Below, piece after piece: positions 15,370 through 24,321 of a stretch of DNA of 26,174 bases; the stretch's first letter is position 1, and the number at the start of each line of letters is the position of its first letter. Below the pieces are notes generated by a model that saw only the letters and a list, made by a program, of their open reading frames with translations, was not told where the DNA came from and made no database searches. Origin of the DNA: a virus; IMG/VR virus record IMGVR_UViG_3300033149_000098, positions 1 through 26,174 of that record. One strand, given 5' to 3'. The position numbers were made by a program, and so were the translations under genes.

Positions 15370-16116
15370 ATGAAAAAAAAAGACATATATGTAGATAAAG
15401 TCTACAGACTCACAAAAGACGCAGCACCACTTTCTTTTATGCTGCCAACAAGAAACTCACAAAGATTCCCTTTATTATGGTTTGACGAACAAAAAGGAGA
15501 AAACAGAGCATTACGATATGCTAGAAACCAAAGGTCTCCGTTTGAAGATGAACAAGATGGCAATGCTATTGTAGAGCCTATAATTTTTGAAGACGGATTT
15601 TTAAGAGTTCCTAGAACAAATCAAGCTTTACAAAAATTTTTACATTATCATCCTTATAATGGCAAAAGGTTTATAGAAGTAAATGAAGCCAAAACAGCAG
15701 AAGTTGAAATAGAAACTTTGAATTTAGAAGTTGATGCATTAATTGAGGCAAAAGAATTAACTATAGAGCAATCAGAAACTTTATACAGAGTTCTTTTTGG
15801 ACAAGACCCAACTATGATTTCATCGTCTGAATTAAAAAGAGACTTATTGATTTACGCTAAAAAACAACCTAAAATATTTTTAGATGCTATTAGCGACCCA
15901 ATGTTAAAACTTCAATCAACTGTGCAAAGTTTTTTTGATAATAAACTTTTAGCTTTTAGAAACAACAAAAGAGATGTTTATTTTAACTTAGAGTCTAATA
16001 AGAAAAAACTTCTTACTGTACCTTATGGTGAAGAGCCAATTGATATATTATGTAGTTATTTTCAATCAGATGAAGGAGTAGAAATTTTAAAGTTTTTAGA
16101 AAAAAAATCTAAATAG
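15370..16116 (+). CDS. Conserved-looking head-region protein of unknown function
   Basis: 248 residues, no signal peptide or membrane segment. The N-terminal half has mixed strands and a distinctive stretch LRYARNQRSPFEDEQDGNAIVEP; the C-terminal half is helical (LNLEVDALIEAKELTIEQSETLYRVLF, then SSELKRDLLIYAKKQPKIFL) and ends in a basic LEKKSK. It sits between the capsid terminator (15345) and the next terminator (16209), so it depends on readthrough past the capsid gene. The position suggests a head accessory or completion protein made at lower level than the capsid. I recognise no characterised family. Confidence 0.75.
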   Translation: MKKKDIYVDKVYRLTKDAAPLSFMLPTRNSQRFPLLWFDEQKGENRALRYARNQRSPFEDEQDGNAIVEPIIFEDGFLRVPRTNQALQKFLHYHPYNGKRFIEVNEAKTAEVEIETLNLEVDALIEAKELTIEQSETLYRVLFGQDPTMISSSELKRDLLIYAKKQPKIFLDAISDPMLKLQSTVQSFFDNKLLAFRNNKRDVYFNLESNKKKLLTVPYGEEPIDILCSYFQSDEGVEILKFLEKKSK

Positions 16117-16208
16117 AAATATTTTTTTGTATATTTAACAATAGAATAAGTGTATTATTCATTTTAAAATTTAGGTATTTACGAATAATTTTATTAGTTG
16201 TAAGAAGG

Positions 16209-16238
16209 AAAGGTTCTGTTTCAGAGCCTTTTTTTTTG
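16209..16238 (+). terminator. Intrinsic terminator ending the head operon
   Basis: Stem AAGGTTCTG (16210-16218) pairs with CAGAGCCTT (16222-16230) with one G-T wobble and a TTT loop. A run of T follows (16229-16237). It separates the capsid-side genes from the tail operon, whose promoter lies 18 bases further on. Confidence 0.85.
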
Positions 16239-16255
16239 CCTCTTTTTTTTTTAGT

Positions 16256-16263
16256 TATCTTTG
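16256..16263 (+). promoter_or_regulatory. Bacteroidetes-type promoter (TATCTTTG, with TTTG at 16235)
   Basis: TAnnTTTG at 16256-16263, with a TTTG at 16235-16238 as a possible -33 element (17-base spacer). This is the only box in the window with a plausible upstream element. It lies 17 bases before the ATG at 16281 and drives the tail operon. Confidence 0.65.
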
Positions 16264-16280
16264 TAAAAAGAATTTTTAAT

Positions 16281-17222
16281 ATGATAAATTCAGTAAGAAA
16301 TACTGTACTAGCAATACTAAACAAAAATAACTATGGATATATTTCGCCCTCTGATTTTAACTTGTTTGCTAAACAAGCTCAATTAGATATTTTTGAAGAT
16401 TATTTTTATCAGTATAATTATCAATTAAGTAAAGAAAATGCTCGTCAATCTGGAACAGGATATGCTGATATAACTAAAGGTTATGAAGAAGTTATAGACA
16501 TATTTTCTGTTACTAATTTTTTAATTCACGATAGTGCAAATAATTTTTTTACTCCAAGTCCTATAACTACAGGAGATGATTTTTATCTTTTAAATAAAAT
16601 ATTATGTTATACTAGATTGTTAGCTAGTGGAAGCAATACAGCTGTAGTGGCTAATCAATTGCAAGATGCGGGAGCTACATTTAGTAGTGCGGGAGTACAA
16701 ATAGGAGATATAGTATCAAATACAACAACCAATAAAACAGCAACAGTTACTAGTGTTACTAATACTAATTTAGGATTATCGGCAGATATATTTACAGCAA
16801 CACCAGAAACATATGTGGTATATGATGATGCAGTAGTTAATGAAGCAGAAAAAGTTACGCATAGCAAAATAACTATGTTGAACAATTCAATGCTTACAGC
16901 ACCAAGTGATTTATTTCCAGCTTATACCCAAGAGTCTAATAAGCTAGCTATTTTTCCTGCAACTATTAACAACATGGGAGCAGTAGTGTGTCAATATATA
17001 AGATACCCCAAAGCTCCAAAATGGACTTATGTATCTTTGTCTGGTGGCGAGCCAGCGTTTGATGATACAGCATCAGACTATCAAGACTTTGAATTGACTA
17101 AAGACGATGAACCAACATTAGTTATGAAAATATTACAGTTTGCTGGAATGTCTATTAGAGAAATACAGGCAGTTCAATTTGGACAAGCGCAAGAGCAAAT
17201 AGAAAATCAAAATGAAAAATAA
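16281..17222 (+). CDS. Virion structural protein, probable head-tail connector
   Basis: 313 residues from the ATG at 16281. An upstream in-frame ATG at 16236 would place the start inside the terminator T-tract and before the promoter, so it is rejected. The N-terminus is helical (SVRNTVLAILNKNNYGYIS, FNLFAKQAQLDIFEDYF). Residues about 122-183 form a Thr/Val-rich beta module (DAGATFSSAGVQIGDIVSN, then TATVTSVTNTNLGLSADIF) of a kind often inserted in phage structural proteins. The C-terminus returns to helix (MKILQFAGMSIREIQAVQF). As first gene of the tail operon, ahead of a second connector-like protein, it may be a ring or adaptor bound under the portal. Family not certain. Confidence 0.72.
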   Translation: MINSVRNTVLAILNKNNYGYISPSDFNLFAKQAQLDIFEDYFYQYNYQLSKENARQSGTGYADITKGYEEVIDIFSVTNFLIHDSANNFFTPSPITTGDDFYLLNKILCYTRLLASGSNTAVVANQLQDAGATFSSAGVQIGDIVSNTTTNKTATVTSVTNTNLGLSADIFTATPETYVVYDDAVVNEAEKVTHSKITMLNNSMLTAPSDLFPAYTQESNKLAIFPATINNMGAVVCQYIRYPKAPKWTYVSLSGGEPAFDDTASDYQDFELTKDDEPTLVMKILQFAGMSIREIQAVQFGQAQEQIENQNEK

Positions 17223-17228
17223 TAAATT

Positions 17229-18152
17229 ATGGCATATATAAGTCAATATCAATATTATGAAAACGGAGGGTTGTCTCCTGAAAGCGCAAACTGGGGCTCA
17301 TATCAGTATGTAAGCCTATATGATATTGTAAACAATTTTATGTTAATGTATGCAGGCAATCATAGTCTGGTAAACAATGAAGAGAGGTTTAAGGTTTTGT
17401 TTCATGCAAAACGAGCAATACAAGAGCTTAACTATGATGCGTTTAAAGAAATTAAAATATTAGAATTACAAGTCTCTGATACTTTAAAATATGTTTTACC
17501 ACCAGATTATGTAAACTGGGTAAGAGTTTCTTTATATGAAAATGGTATTTTAAGACCTTTGACTGAAAATATTCAAACAAATTATTCAGACGCTTATTTA
17601 CAGGACAATACTTATAGAATATTATTTGACGAAGACGGAAGTGTTTTAAATCCAGAAAGTTCTAAAATTGATTATGAAAGAATAACAGGTGTTAAAAAAA
17701 GTATTTACTTAAACGAAAACAGTCCTTTTGATAACACAGAAGGATATTATTACGATGGCTTATGGTATTTTGATTATACCATTGGTTCACAATTTGGCTT
17801 GAATACTGAAACAGCTAATTTTAATGCTACGTTTAAAATTGATAGTAAAAACGGAGTTATTAATTTTAGTTCTGATATGTCAGACAAGTTTTGTATTGTT
17901 GAATATGTTTCTGATGGAATGGAAAATGGAGACAACAGCAAAATAACTGTAAACAAAATGTTTGAAGAATATGTATATGCATATATTGAGTTTGCTATTT
18001 TAAATTCTAAACTAGGTGTTCAAGAATATATAATAACAAGAGCACGAAGAAGAAAGCAAGCTCTTTTAAGAAATGCTAAAATCAGAATCAGTAATATTCA
18101 CCCTGGAAGATTATTAATGAATCTAAGGGGACAGGCAAAATGGATAAAGTAA
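17229..18152 (+). CDS. Probable ring/adaptor (tail tubular A-like) protein
   Basis: 307 residues. The N-terminal helices (VSLYDIVNNFMLMYAG; RFKVLFHAKRAIQELNYDAFK) are followed by strands around VLPPDYVNWVRVSLYENG, and the C-terminus is strongly basic and helical (ITRARRRKQALLRNAKIRI). This arrangement resembles podovirus adaptor proteins of the T7 gp11 or P22 gp4 type, which sit between portal and tail nozzle. It starts 6 bases after its upstream neighbour and stops 1 base before the giant tail gene, so the three are tightly linked. The assignment is from architecture and gene order, not from a recognised signature. Confidence 0.65.
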   Translation: MAYISQYQYYENGGLSPESANWGSYQYVSLYDIVNNFMLMYAGNHSLVNNEERFKVLFHAKRAIQELNYDAFKEIKILELQVSDTLKYVLPPDYVNWVRVSLYENGILRPLTENIQTNYSDAYLQDNTYRILFDEDGSVLNPESSKIDYERITGVKKSIYLNENSPFDNTEGYYYDGLWYFDYTIGSQFGLNTETANFNATFKIDSKNGVINFSSDMSDKFCIVEYVSDGMENGDNSKITVNKMFEEYVYAYIEFAILNSKLGVQEYIITRARRRKQALLRNAKIRISNIHPGRLLMNLRGQAKWIK

Positions 18153-18153
18153 T

Positions 18154-21100
18154 ATGGCTAATACTCAAAGAAATTTTATTGCAGGACGAATGAATAAAGG
18201 CGTTGATGAACGCTTAGTCCCTAATGGAGAATACATAGACGCTTTAAATGTTAGATTAGGTTCAACCGAAGAAACTGAAATAGGTTCAGTAGAAAACTCA
18301 AAAGGAAACGAACAACTCACACAACTTCAATTTAATGGCACGGCATTAAGCAGTAATGCTAAGTGTATTGGAGCTTATGAAGATGGTGCTAATGAAACTA
18401 TATATTGGTTCATACATGATTCCTCATTTAGTGTGGGAGCTACAGGAAAATTAGATTTAATTGTTTCTTATAAAACAGATACAAGTACCCTTACCTATCA
18501 TGTAATAAGTATAGATGATGGTAATGGGGCTAATACTACTTTAAACTTTAACCCTTCATATTTAATGAATGGAATAAACTTAGTAGATGATTTATTATTG
18601 TTTACGGATAATAATAATGCTCCTAGGTTTATTAATATTACAAGAAATTATGCTAATCCATCTTCAAACATAGACCAGTTTAGCGCAGAAAGTTTATTGG
18701 TTATAAAAAAACCACCAATTACTTCTCCAACAGTTCAAACTGTATCTACTAATTCCCAAGAGAATTTATTAGAAGATAAGTTTTTATCGTTCGCATACAG
18801 ATATAAATATGAAGACAATGAATATTCAGCTACTTCACAGTTTAGTGCTCCAGCTTTTATTCCTAAGCCTTTTAATTTTACTACAGAATCTTATACAAAT
18901 GATGGCTTTGAAAATTTAGTAAACCAAGCAAATATTACATTTAATTCAGGTGGTCCTTTGGTAAAAGAGATAGAGCTTTTATACAAAGACATGAATAGTA
19001 ATATTATAAAATCTATAGAAAAACTAAATAAAGAAGACTTAGGATATGCAGACAACACAGATTATGTATATAATTTTGCTTCAAATAAAATATTTACTTT
19101 ACTACCTGAAAGCGAAATACTAAGACTTTATGACAATGTTCCATTAAAAGCAAAAGCTCAAACCTTAATGGGTAATAGATTAATTTATGGAAACTATATA
19201 GAAGGATATGATTTAGTAGATGCTAATAATCAACCCGTAAAATTTGAATATGAAACTAGTTTAGTTACGAATGAAATTGCAGAAGAAACTATTACGGATA
19301 CAACCAGTAATGGAAGTTATAGTTATGATGGCTCAGTAACCGTTACTAATTCTATAGTAAGTTTTGATTTATCAGGATTAGATTTAGTACAAGGAGCTTC
19401 ATTAAATTTTACTATTAGATTTGAACATTCTCAATTTACAGGAGGTGCAACTCCTACAGACCAAACTGGTTCAACTAGTATTGAGTTTAATTATATTTTA
19501 CCACAAGCTTTTTCTTCAGTATATGAGCTGGCTAGCAGTGCAGATTTTCAAGAAAAAATTGGTACAGCATCTAACATACTTCCAGTATATCATGCTTCTA
19601 ATCCAACTTCTTGTAGCGGAGAAACTTTTACAGATGAATTTAATTGTGCTATACCAGGGACATTAAATACTTATAATAAGTTTGATAGTGGTATTACAGG
19701 AGGGGGACAACCTTTAAGTATTATTACTTCTACTTCAAGCGACAGTATTGGTATTCAGCTATTAGCTGTAAGGTTTGTAGATAATGTAACCACACCTACA
19801 GTAAATGTTTACGAGTATTATCAAATTACATTTGCAGAAGGAGGGTATTCTAAAATAGCTAACTCAACTAGTTTACACAGTGATAGAGATTATGAAGTTG
19901 GTATTGTCTATATGGATGATTATAATAGAGCTACTACAGCTTTAGTAAGTGAAAATAATTCTATTCACGTTCCGTGTTCAAATTCAATTACACAAAATAT
20001 TGCAAGAGTAACTATTCCAAGTCAACAAATAGCACCCTATTGGGCAACGAGATATAAGTTTGTTTTGAAGCCAGATAGAGAAGATTATGAAACAATTTAT
20101 AGTAATATATTTTTTTACTCAACTCAAGAGAATGCTACATATTTTTTATTAGAAGGAGAAAATCAAAGTAAGGTTGAAATAGGAGATAGATATAAAGTAA
20201 AGTCCGATACTATAGGACCTGTACTTGGATGTACTTATACAACAGTATTAGATAAAAAAGCATTAGACAGTACGTCTAAAGAATTTGACCCTGCGCCTAC
20301 AGATAGTGCAGGAAATGATATTACAGTTCCTACAGGAACCTATATGAAAATAAGAGCCAATAATTTTACAGCTGAAAGAGACGATAATCAGTCTGTAAGT
20401 TTTTGGGGTAAAGCTCAACAAGATAATGGCGACCAGTTTGTTATTTTAAAATATTTAGAAGTAAGAGACTTAAATACCACTACTAATTTATACGAAGACA
20501 TAAGTATTCCCGCAGGCTCTATTATTGTTTTAAACTTAACTTTTGATAGACCAGGGAGAAATGGACCTTTTGCGTGTCCAGAAATAAAATATAAAATAGA
20601 TGATTTATCTTTAATTGCATCTCAAGATTACTCAAGTTTTCAAGAGTGGTTTGAAGGAGATAATGTTATTGCTTCTATTAATAATGCTGGAGTAGAAACT
20701 TTAGAAACAACTTGTACGCCAGATGGTTTAAACAGTGTGTTAGAACCAGGCAATGCAACTTCACATACAGATATTTCTACGGCTCTTTGTACAATGTATT
20801 ATAAATTTTACGACCCAGGACACGCTAGTAATGTTCAATATTTATTAATATCAGGAACGAGGTCTTGTGAAGGTTCAAGAACATTTAGAAAAAACAGAGC
20901 AACGATTAGTGCTTCTTATGATATAACTAGAGCAACTCAGCTTTGTGTTTTTGAAACAGTTCCATCTTCAGAATCTTTAGATTTATGGTACGAGTCTTCT
21001 ACCTCTTATTCTATAGATGCTAATGGAAATCATTCTGGAAATGTACAGAATCAAAACATTAGCACAGGACAATCAATAAGAGATTCTTTAATTGGACAAC

Positions 21101-22530
21101 CTTTGAAGATGGGTAACAGAGTTACAACTGTTTCCAATGTAGATTATAAAGAAGCTCACAGATTTGCAGATTTAACATATAGTGGTGTATTTAATGATGA
21201 AACGAATTTAAATAAGCTCAATGAATTTAATTTAGGGTTATCTAATTTTAAACCACTTGAAGATACTTTTGGACAGATACAATTAATAGACGGTAGAGAA
21301 ACAGATATACTAACTTTACAAGAAGATAAAATATCATATGTATTATCTGGTAAAAATTTACTTTCTGATGCAGCGGCTGGTGGAGCAATAACATCCATAC
21401 CAGAAGTATTGGGTACTCAAATTGCAAGATTAGAAAAATACGGCATCAGCTTTAATCCAGAAAGTTATGTAAAATGGGGTTATGATAAATACTTTACAGA
21501 TTCTAAAAGAGGAGCTGTTATACAATTAAAAGGAGGCTCTTTTAAAAACGAACAACTAACAGTGATTTCAGAAAGAGGAATGAGGTCATGGTTTAGAGAT
21601 TTGTTTATTGATTCTTTTGATACTCAAAAATTAGGTGGTTATGACCCTTATATGAATGAATTTGTTTTAAGTTCTAATCAAACTAAAATACCTGTTGTTA
21701 GCGAAGCTATAGGCTGTGGTATAACAAAAACATATTTAGTAAGAGCAGGAACAACTACAGAATTTAATGTAGATGTTGGTGCTTATGTAGGAGATTGTAC
21801 GGTGGCTTATAATATTGTAAGTGTGGATGGAACAATTAATATTAGCAATGTTTATAATTCTACTACTACAACTTCAGGAAACGTAAATGTATCAGGGTCT
21901 TATACTTTTAATAAAAATTCAGTAAGTGAACAATTATCTGAATTTGATGTAACGACTTCAACAGGAACAGCTACAGTAGAAATTACAGTAAGTTGTCCAG
22001 ATGCAGACATTATAACAATATTCCAAGTTTGTGTTTCTAATAATAGTGATGCAAGCCAATTTATACACAACCAATATAGATGGGTTGACGGAACATTTGT
22101 TTCTCCATTACATAGCAATCAAATTGAGTTTGCTACAGGAACAACTAATCCTTTAGTCTCTCAATATGAATCGGTGGTAGGAGGTCAAGGAGCTGGTGTG
22201 ATACCAGCAAATGGTGCAACCGTAAGTATTATATCTAATAAAATAGCACCAACAGATGATTTTGTGTTTGATAATACAGTAGATGAGTTTAGATATTTAA
22301 GAACAAACACATTGTATAACAACACTGAAGCTGATATAACTAGTTTAATTGCAGCTTCATCATTAGCAACTCCAATAACAGGAGGACCTAATTCGTATCA
22401 GGCATCGTTTACTATGCCGAATACTAGTGAACAATACTTATATTTGATATATGATTATAGAAATGGAACATCAGCAACACTATGCTACTCAACAGTAGAT
22501 GAAACAGATGCGTGTTGTAATTGTCCTTAA
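18154..22530 (+). CDS. Giant beta-rich tail protein, probable nozzle/stabilisation protein
   Basis: 1458 residues, almost entirely beta-rich. The N-terminus (NFIAGRMNKGVDERLVPNG, EYIDALNVRLGSTEETEIGS) has the pattern typical of podovirus tail nozzle proteins related to T7 gp12, where a Gly/Asp-rich start and an N-V strand precede a propeller-like body. About residues 1190-1290 look like an Ig-like domain ending in VEITVSCP, and the last 60 residues end in a Cys cluster, DACCNCP. No coiled coil or long hydrophobic helix is present, so it is not a tape measure. It is expected to form the tail tube tip through which DNA leaves. A receptor-binding role for the Ig-like C-terminal part is inference. 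Confidence 0.72.
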   Translation: MANTQRNFIAGRMNKGVDERLVPNGEYIDALNVRLGSTEETEIGSVENSKGNEQLTQLQFNGTALSSNAKCIGAYEDGANETIYWFIHDSSFSVGATGKLDLIVSYKTDTSTLTYHVISIDDGNGANTTLNFNPSYLMNGINLVDDLLLFTDNNNAPRFINITRNYANPSSNIDQFSAESLLVIKKPPITSPTVQTVSTNSQENLLEDKFLSFAYRYKYEDNEYSATSQFSAPAFIPKPFNFTTESYTNDGFENLVNQANITFNSGGPLVKEIELLYKDMNSNIIKSIEKLNKEDLGYADNTDYVYNFASNKIFTLLPESEILRLYDNVPLKAKAQTLMGNRLIYGNYIEGYDLVDANNQPVKFEYETSLVTNEIAEETITDTTSNGSYSYDGSVTVTNSIVSFDLSGLDLVQGASLNFTIRFEHSQFTGGATPTDQTGSTSIEFNYILPQAFSSVYELASSADFQEKIGTASNILPVYHASNPTSCSGETFTDEFNCAIPGTLNTYNKFDSGITGGGQPLSIITSTSSDSIGIQLLAVRFVDNVTTPTVNVYEYYQITFAEGGYSKIANSTSLHSDRDYEVGIVYMDDYNRATTALVSENNSIHVPCSNSITQNIARVTIPSQQIAPYWATRYKFVLKPDREDYETIYSNIFFYSTQENATYFLLEGENQSKVEIGDRYKVKSDTIGPVLGCTYTTVLDKKALDSTSKEFDPAPTDSAGNDITVPTGTYMKIRANNFTAERDDNQSVSFWGKAQQDNGDQFVILKYLEVRDLNTTTNLYEDISIPAGSIIVLNLTFDRPGRNGPFACPEIKYKIDDLSLIASQDYSSFQEWFEGDNVIASINNAGVETLETTCTPDGLNSVLEPGNATSHTDISTALCTMYYKFYDPGHASNVQYLLISGTRSCEGSRTFRKNRATISASYDITRATQLCVFETVPSSESLDLWYESSTSYSIDANGNHSGNVQNQNISTGQSIRDSLIGQPLKMGNRVTTVSNVDYKEAHRFADLTYSGVFNDETNLNKLNEFNLGLSNFKPLEDTFGQIQLIDGRETDILTLQEDKISYVLSGKNLLSDAAAGGAITSIPEVLGTQIARLEKYGISFNPESYVKWGYDKYFTDSKRGAVIQLKGGSFKNEQLTVISERGMRSWFRDLFIDSFDTQKLGGYDPYMNEFVLSSNQTKIPVVSEAIGCGITKTYLVRAGTTTEFNVDVGAYVGDCTVAYNIVSVDGTINISNVYNSTTTTSGNVNVSGSYTFNKNSVSEQLSEFDVTTSTGTATVEITVSCPDADIITIFQVCVSNNSDASQFIHNQYRWVDGTFVSPLHSNQIEFATGTTNPLVSQYESVVGGQGAGVIPANGATVSIISNKIAPTDDFVFDNTVDEFRYLRTNTLYNNTEADITSLIAASSLATPITGGPNSYQASFTMPNTSEQYLYLIYDYRNGTSATLCYSTVDETDACCNCP

Positions 22531-22541
22531 AATAAAATAGA

Positions 22542-23459
22542 ATGGCAACATCAGGAACATATTATTTAGACGGACCTTCTTTAGCGAGTGCAACAGCTGT
22601 GTATACAGATGCTGCGTTAACTACTAAAGCAAGCGATGGATTTTATTCTAATTCTACAATAGTTAGAGAACAATCTTCTGGGTTATTATTGCCTCAGAAT
22701 GCTTGTCCTAGTTGTGGTATTGCTTGTGGAAGTTTAGTAAATCCACCTACAGGAGGACAAGGATTGTATCAATTACAATTTGAAGCAGGTTCAACAGCTT
22801 CGGATGTAGGAGCGATTGTTATTTATTTTAATCCACAGAGTGTGCCAGACGGAATTAGAGTTTTATATAATAGTGTTTACTATAATGCACTAGCGAGTCC
22901 AACAGACGGCTACAGAAAAACCTCGAGTGGTGTATCAGATGCGTTTACTATATTAGGTGCGCCATCTAATACTTGTGTGCCTACACTTCCTGATACTTCA
23001 TCATATACATTCTATAATGGTTTTACAGGGTCAAGTTGGGATGTAGGAAGTCCAAGTCCGCAGAATATTACTATAAACTCAGGAGATGATGTACGAGGTG
23101 GAACAAATGAATTTAGCACTATTGTTATACCAAAGATAGCAGCTACACCTTCAACAGTTACAGTACAGGTTTTAGGACCATGTTCGGGAACTGCATGGGA
23201 TGTGGAAGTTGCTTGTCCTACAGCCTTGCCTTCTTTTCAAGGAAAAAGTATAGTTGGCACAGGATGTACTACGGCAGATACAACTTATTATTTTGCAGTA
23301 AACAGAGGAGGAACGAATACTTATCCGATTGTAAACAACTGGGTATTCTCAGATGTAAACGGACAAAATGTATTAGCTAATGGAAATTATTTCATGGATA
23401 ATAACACAGTAATAACAGTTGCAAGTGGCGTTGTTACAACAGTAGTAGCTTGTACTTAA
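22542..23459 (+). CDS. Tail protein with duplicated terminal module and Cys cluster
   Basis: 305 residues, Ser/Thr/Gly-rich and beta-rich. The start (SGTYYLDGPSLASATAVYTD, ASDGFYSNSTIVREQSSG) leads to a cysteine cluster at Cys55, Cys58 and Cys62 (CPSCGIAC). The C-terminal 60 residues repeat the same scheme (TTYYFAV, VFSD, LANGNYF, ASGVVTTVVAC). Between them is an Ig-like segment ending DVEVACP. Eight cysteines in total is high for this phage. It starts 12 bases after the giant tail gene and shares its Ig-like and Cys-rich style, so they may assemble together. Probably a surface-exposed tail or receptor-binding component; no known family is certain. Confidence 0.7.
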   Translation: MATSGTYYLDGPSLASATAVYTDAALTTKASDGFYSNSTIVREQSSGLLLPQNACPSCGIACGSLVNPPTGGQGLYQLQFEAGSTASDVGAIVIYFNPQSVPDGIRVLYNSVYYNALASPTDGYRKTSSGVSDAFTILGAPSNTCVPTLPDTSSYTFYNGFTGSSWDVGSPSPQNITINSGDDVRGGTNEFSTIVIPKIAATPSTVTVQVLGPCSGTAWDVEVACPTALPSFQGKSIVGTGCTTADTTYYFAVNRGGTNTYPIVNNWVFSDVNGQNVLANGNYFMDNNTVITVASGVVTTVVACT

Positions 23460-23470
23460 AATAAAATAAT

Positions 23471-24283
23471 ATGTCAACAAATTATACATTATCATATAGC
23501 GAAGGAGTAAAAGGATTTCCTTCTTTTTATTCTTATATACCTGATTTTATGATTGGAATGAATCAATATTTTTATTCATTTAAAGGTGGTAATTTATGGA
23601 GACATAATACCAATAATACTAGAAACAATTATTATGGAGTACAATACAATTCTAAAATTACTAGTGTATTTAATCCTAACCCTTTAGCCAATAAATTATT
23701 TAAAACTTTAAACTTAGAAAGCGATGACTCTTGGCAAGCAACTTTAACTACAGATATACAATTAACTGGTTTTATTGACAGTTCATATTTTGAAAAAAAG
23801 GAGGCATCTTGGTTTGCTTTTATAAGAAACAATGGAGCTACAGGAGCTAGTACGACTGAAGCTGAATGGGAGTTAAGGTCTTTAAATGGTATTGGTAAAA
23901 GCATTAGCACTTCAGGTACTGCTGCTTCTTATGAAATAGGTTTTGCTTTAACCTCTGATATTGGAAGTATTGTAAGTGTAGGAGACTTTTTATATTATAG
24001 TCTTCCTCCTTCTTATAGTGCACCTGTGTTTGCAGGAGTGGTTACTAGTATAAATGTAGATTTACCCAATAGTATAAACAAATTGGTTATTGATTCTACA
24101 ACACAACCAGGGACAACTAATCCTATCCCTATTCAAGATGCATTTATATTATACATTAAAAACCCTATAGCAGAATCTCACGGAGTATTAGGTCATTATT
24201 GCATATTTGAATTAGAAAACGCCTCTACAACCGCTACAGAACTATTTGCTGTAGAATCGGATATAATGAAAAGTTATCCTTAA
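23471..24283 (+). CDS. Tail structural protein
   Basis: 270 residues. A distinctive N-terminal motif, FPSFYSYIPDFMIGMNQYF, then FKGGNLWRHNTNNTRNNYYG, and WFAFIRNNG further on, suggest a beta-propeller or beta-sandwich structural protein. From memory, similar stretches occur in marine phage virion proteins of unassigned role. No signal or membrane segment. It starts 12 bases after its neighbour and is the last gene before the next promoter at 24292. Its role, whether hub, plug or fibre attachment, cannot be chosen from sequence. Confidence 0.68.
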   Translation: MSTNYTLSYSEGVKGFPSFYSYIPDFMIGMNQYFYSFKGGNLWRHNTNNTRNNYYGVQYNSKITSVFNPNPLANKLFKTLNLESDDSWQATLTTDIQLTGFIDSSYFEKKEASWFAFIRNNGATGASTTEAEWELRSLNGIGKSISTSGTAASYEIGFALTSDIGSIVSVGDFLYYSLPPSYSAPVFAGVVTSINVDLPNSINKLVIDSTTQPGTTNPIPIQDAFILYIKNPIAESHGVLGHYCIFELENASTTATELFAVESDIMKSYP

Positions 24284-24291
24284 AAAATTAG

Positions 24292-24299
24292 TATCTTTG
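24292..24299 (+). promoter_or_regulatory. Bacteroidetes-type -7 promoter box (TATCTTTG)
   Basis: A TAnnTTTG box followed by C, identical over 8 bases to the box at 16256. It lies 50 bases before the ATG at 24349, the longest leader of the five boxes. It would drive the ejection-protein genes. Confidence 0.6.
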
Positions 24300-24321
24300 C
24301 AATAAGGTGTATACTGTGTAC

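Larger units (their letters stand above)
16117..16280. other. Intergenic regulatory region between head and tail operons
   Basis: A 164-base gap, the longest in the window. It holds a weak GAATAA/TTATTC inverted repeat (16144-16160), an intrinsic terminator (16209-16238), a pyrimidine tract and a -7 promoter box (16256-16263). No ATG-started ORF is present on the + strand; the short minus-strand frame across it has no supporting features. Confidence 0.7.

Noticed and set aside
16144-16160. Small GAATAA/TTATTC inverted repeat as an operator
   Set aside because: A 6-bp AT-rich stem is expected by chance in such DNA and is not repeated elsewhere.
16236-16280. Upstream ATG extending the connector gene by 15 residues
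   Set aside because: It lies in the terminator T-tract and before the promoter box; the ATG at 16281 has the better context.
18154-22530. Tape-measure protein
   Set aside because: The sequence is beta-rich with no long helical or hydrophobic segments, and its N-terminus fits a nozzle-type protein.
23180-23380. Cysteine-rich 66-residue + strand frame
   Set aside because: It lies wholly inside the tail protein gene in another frame, with no start context of its own.
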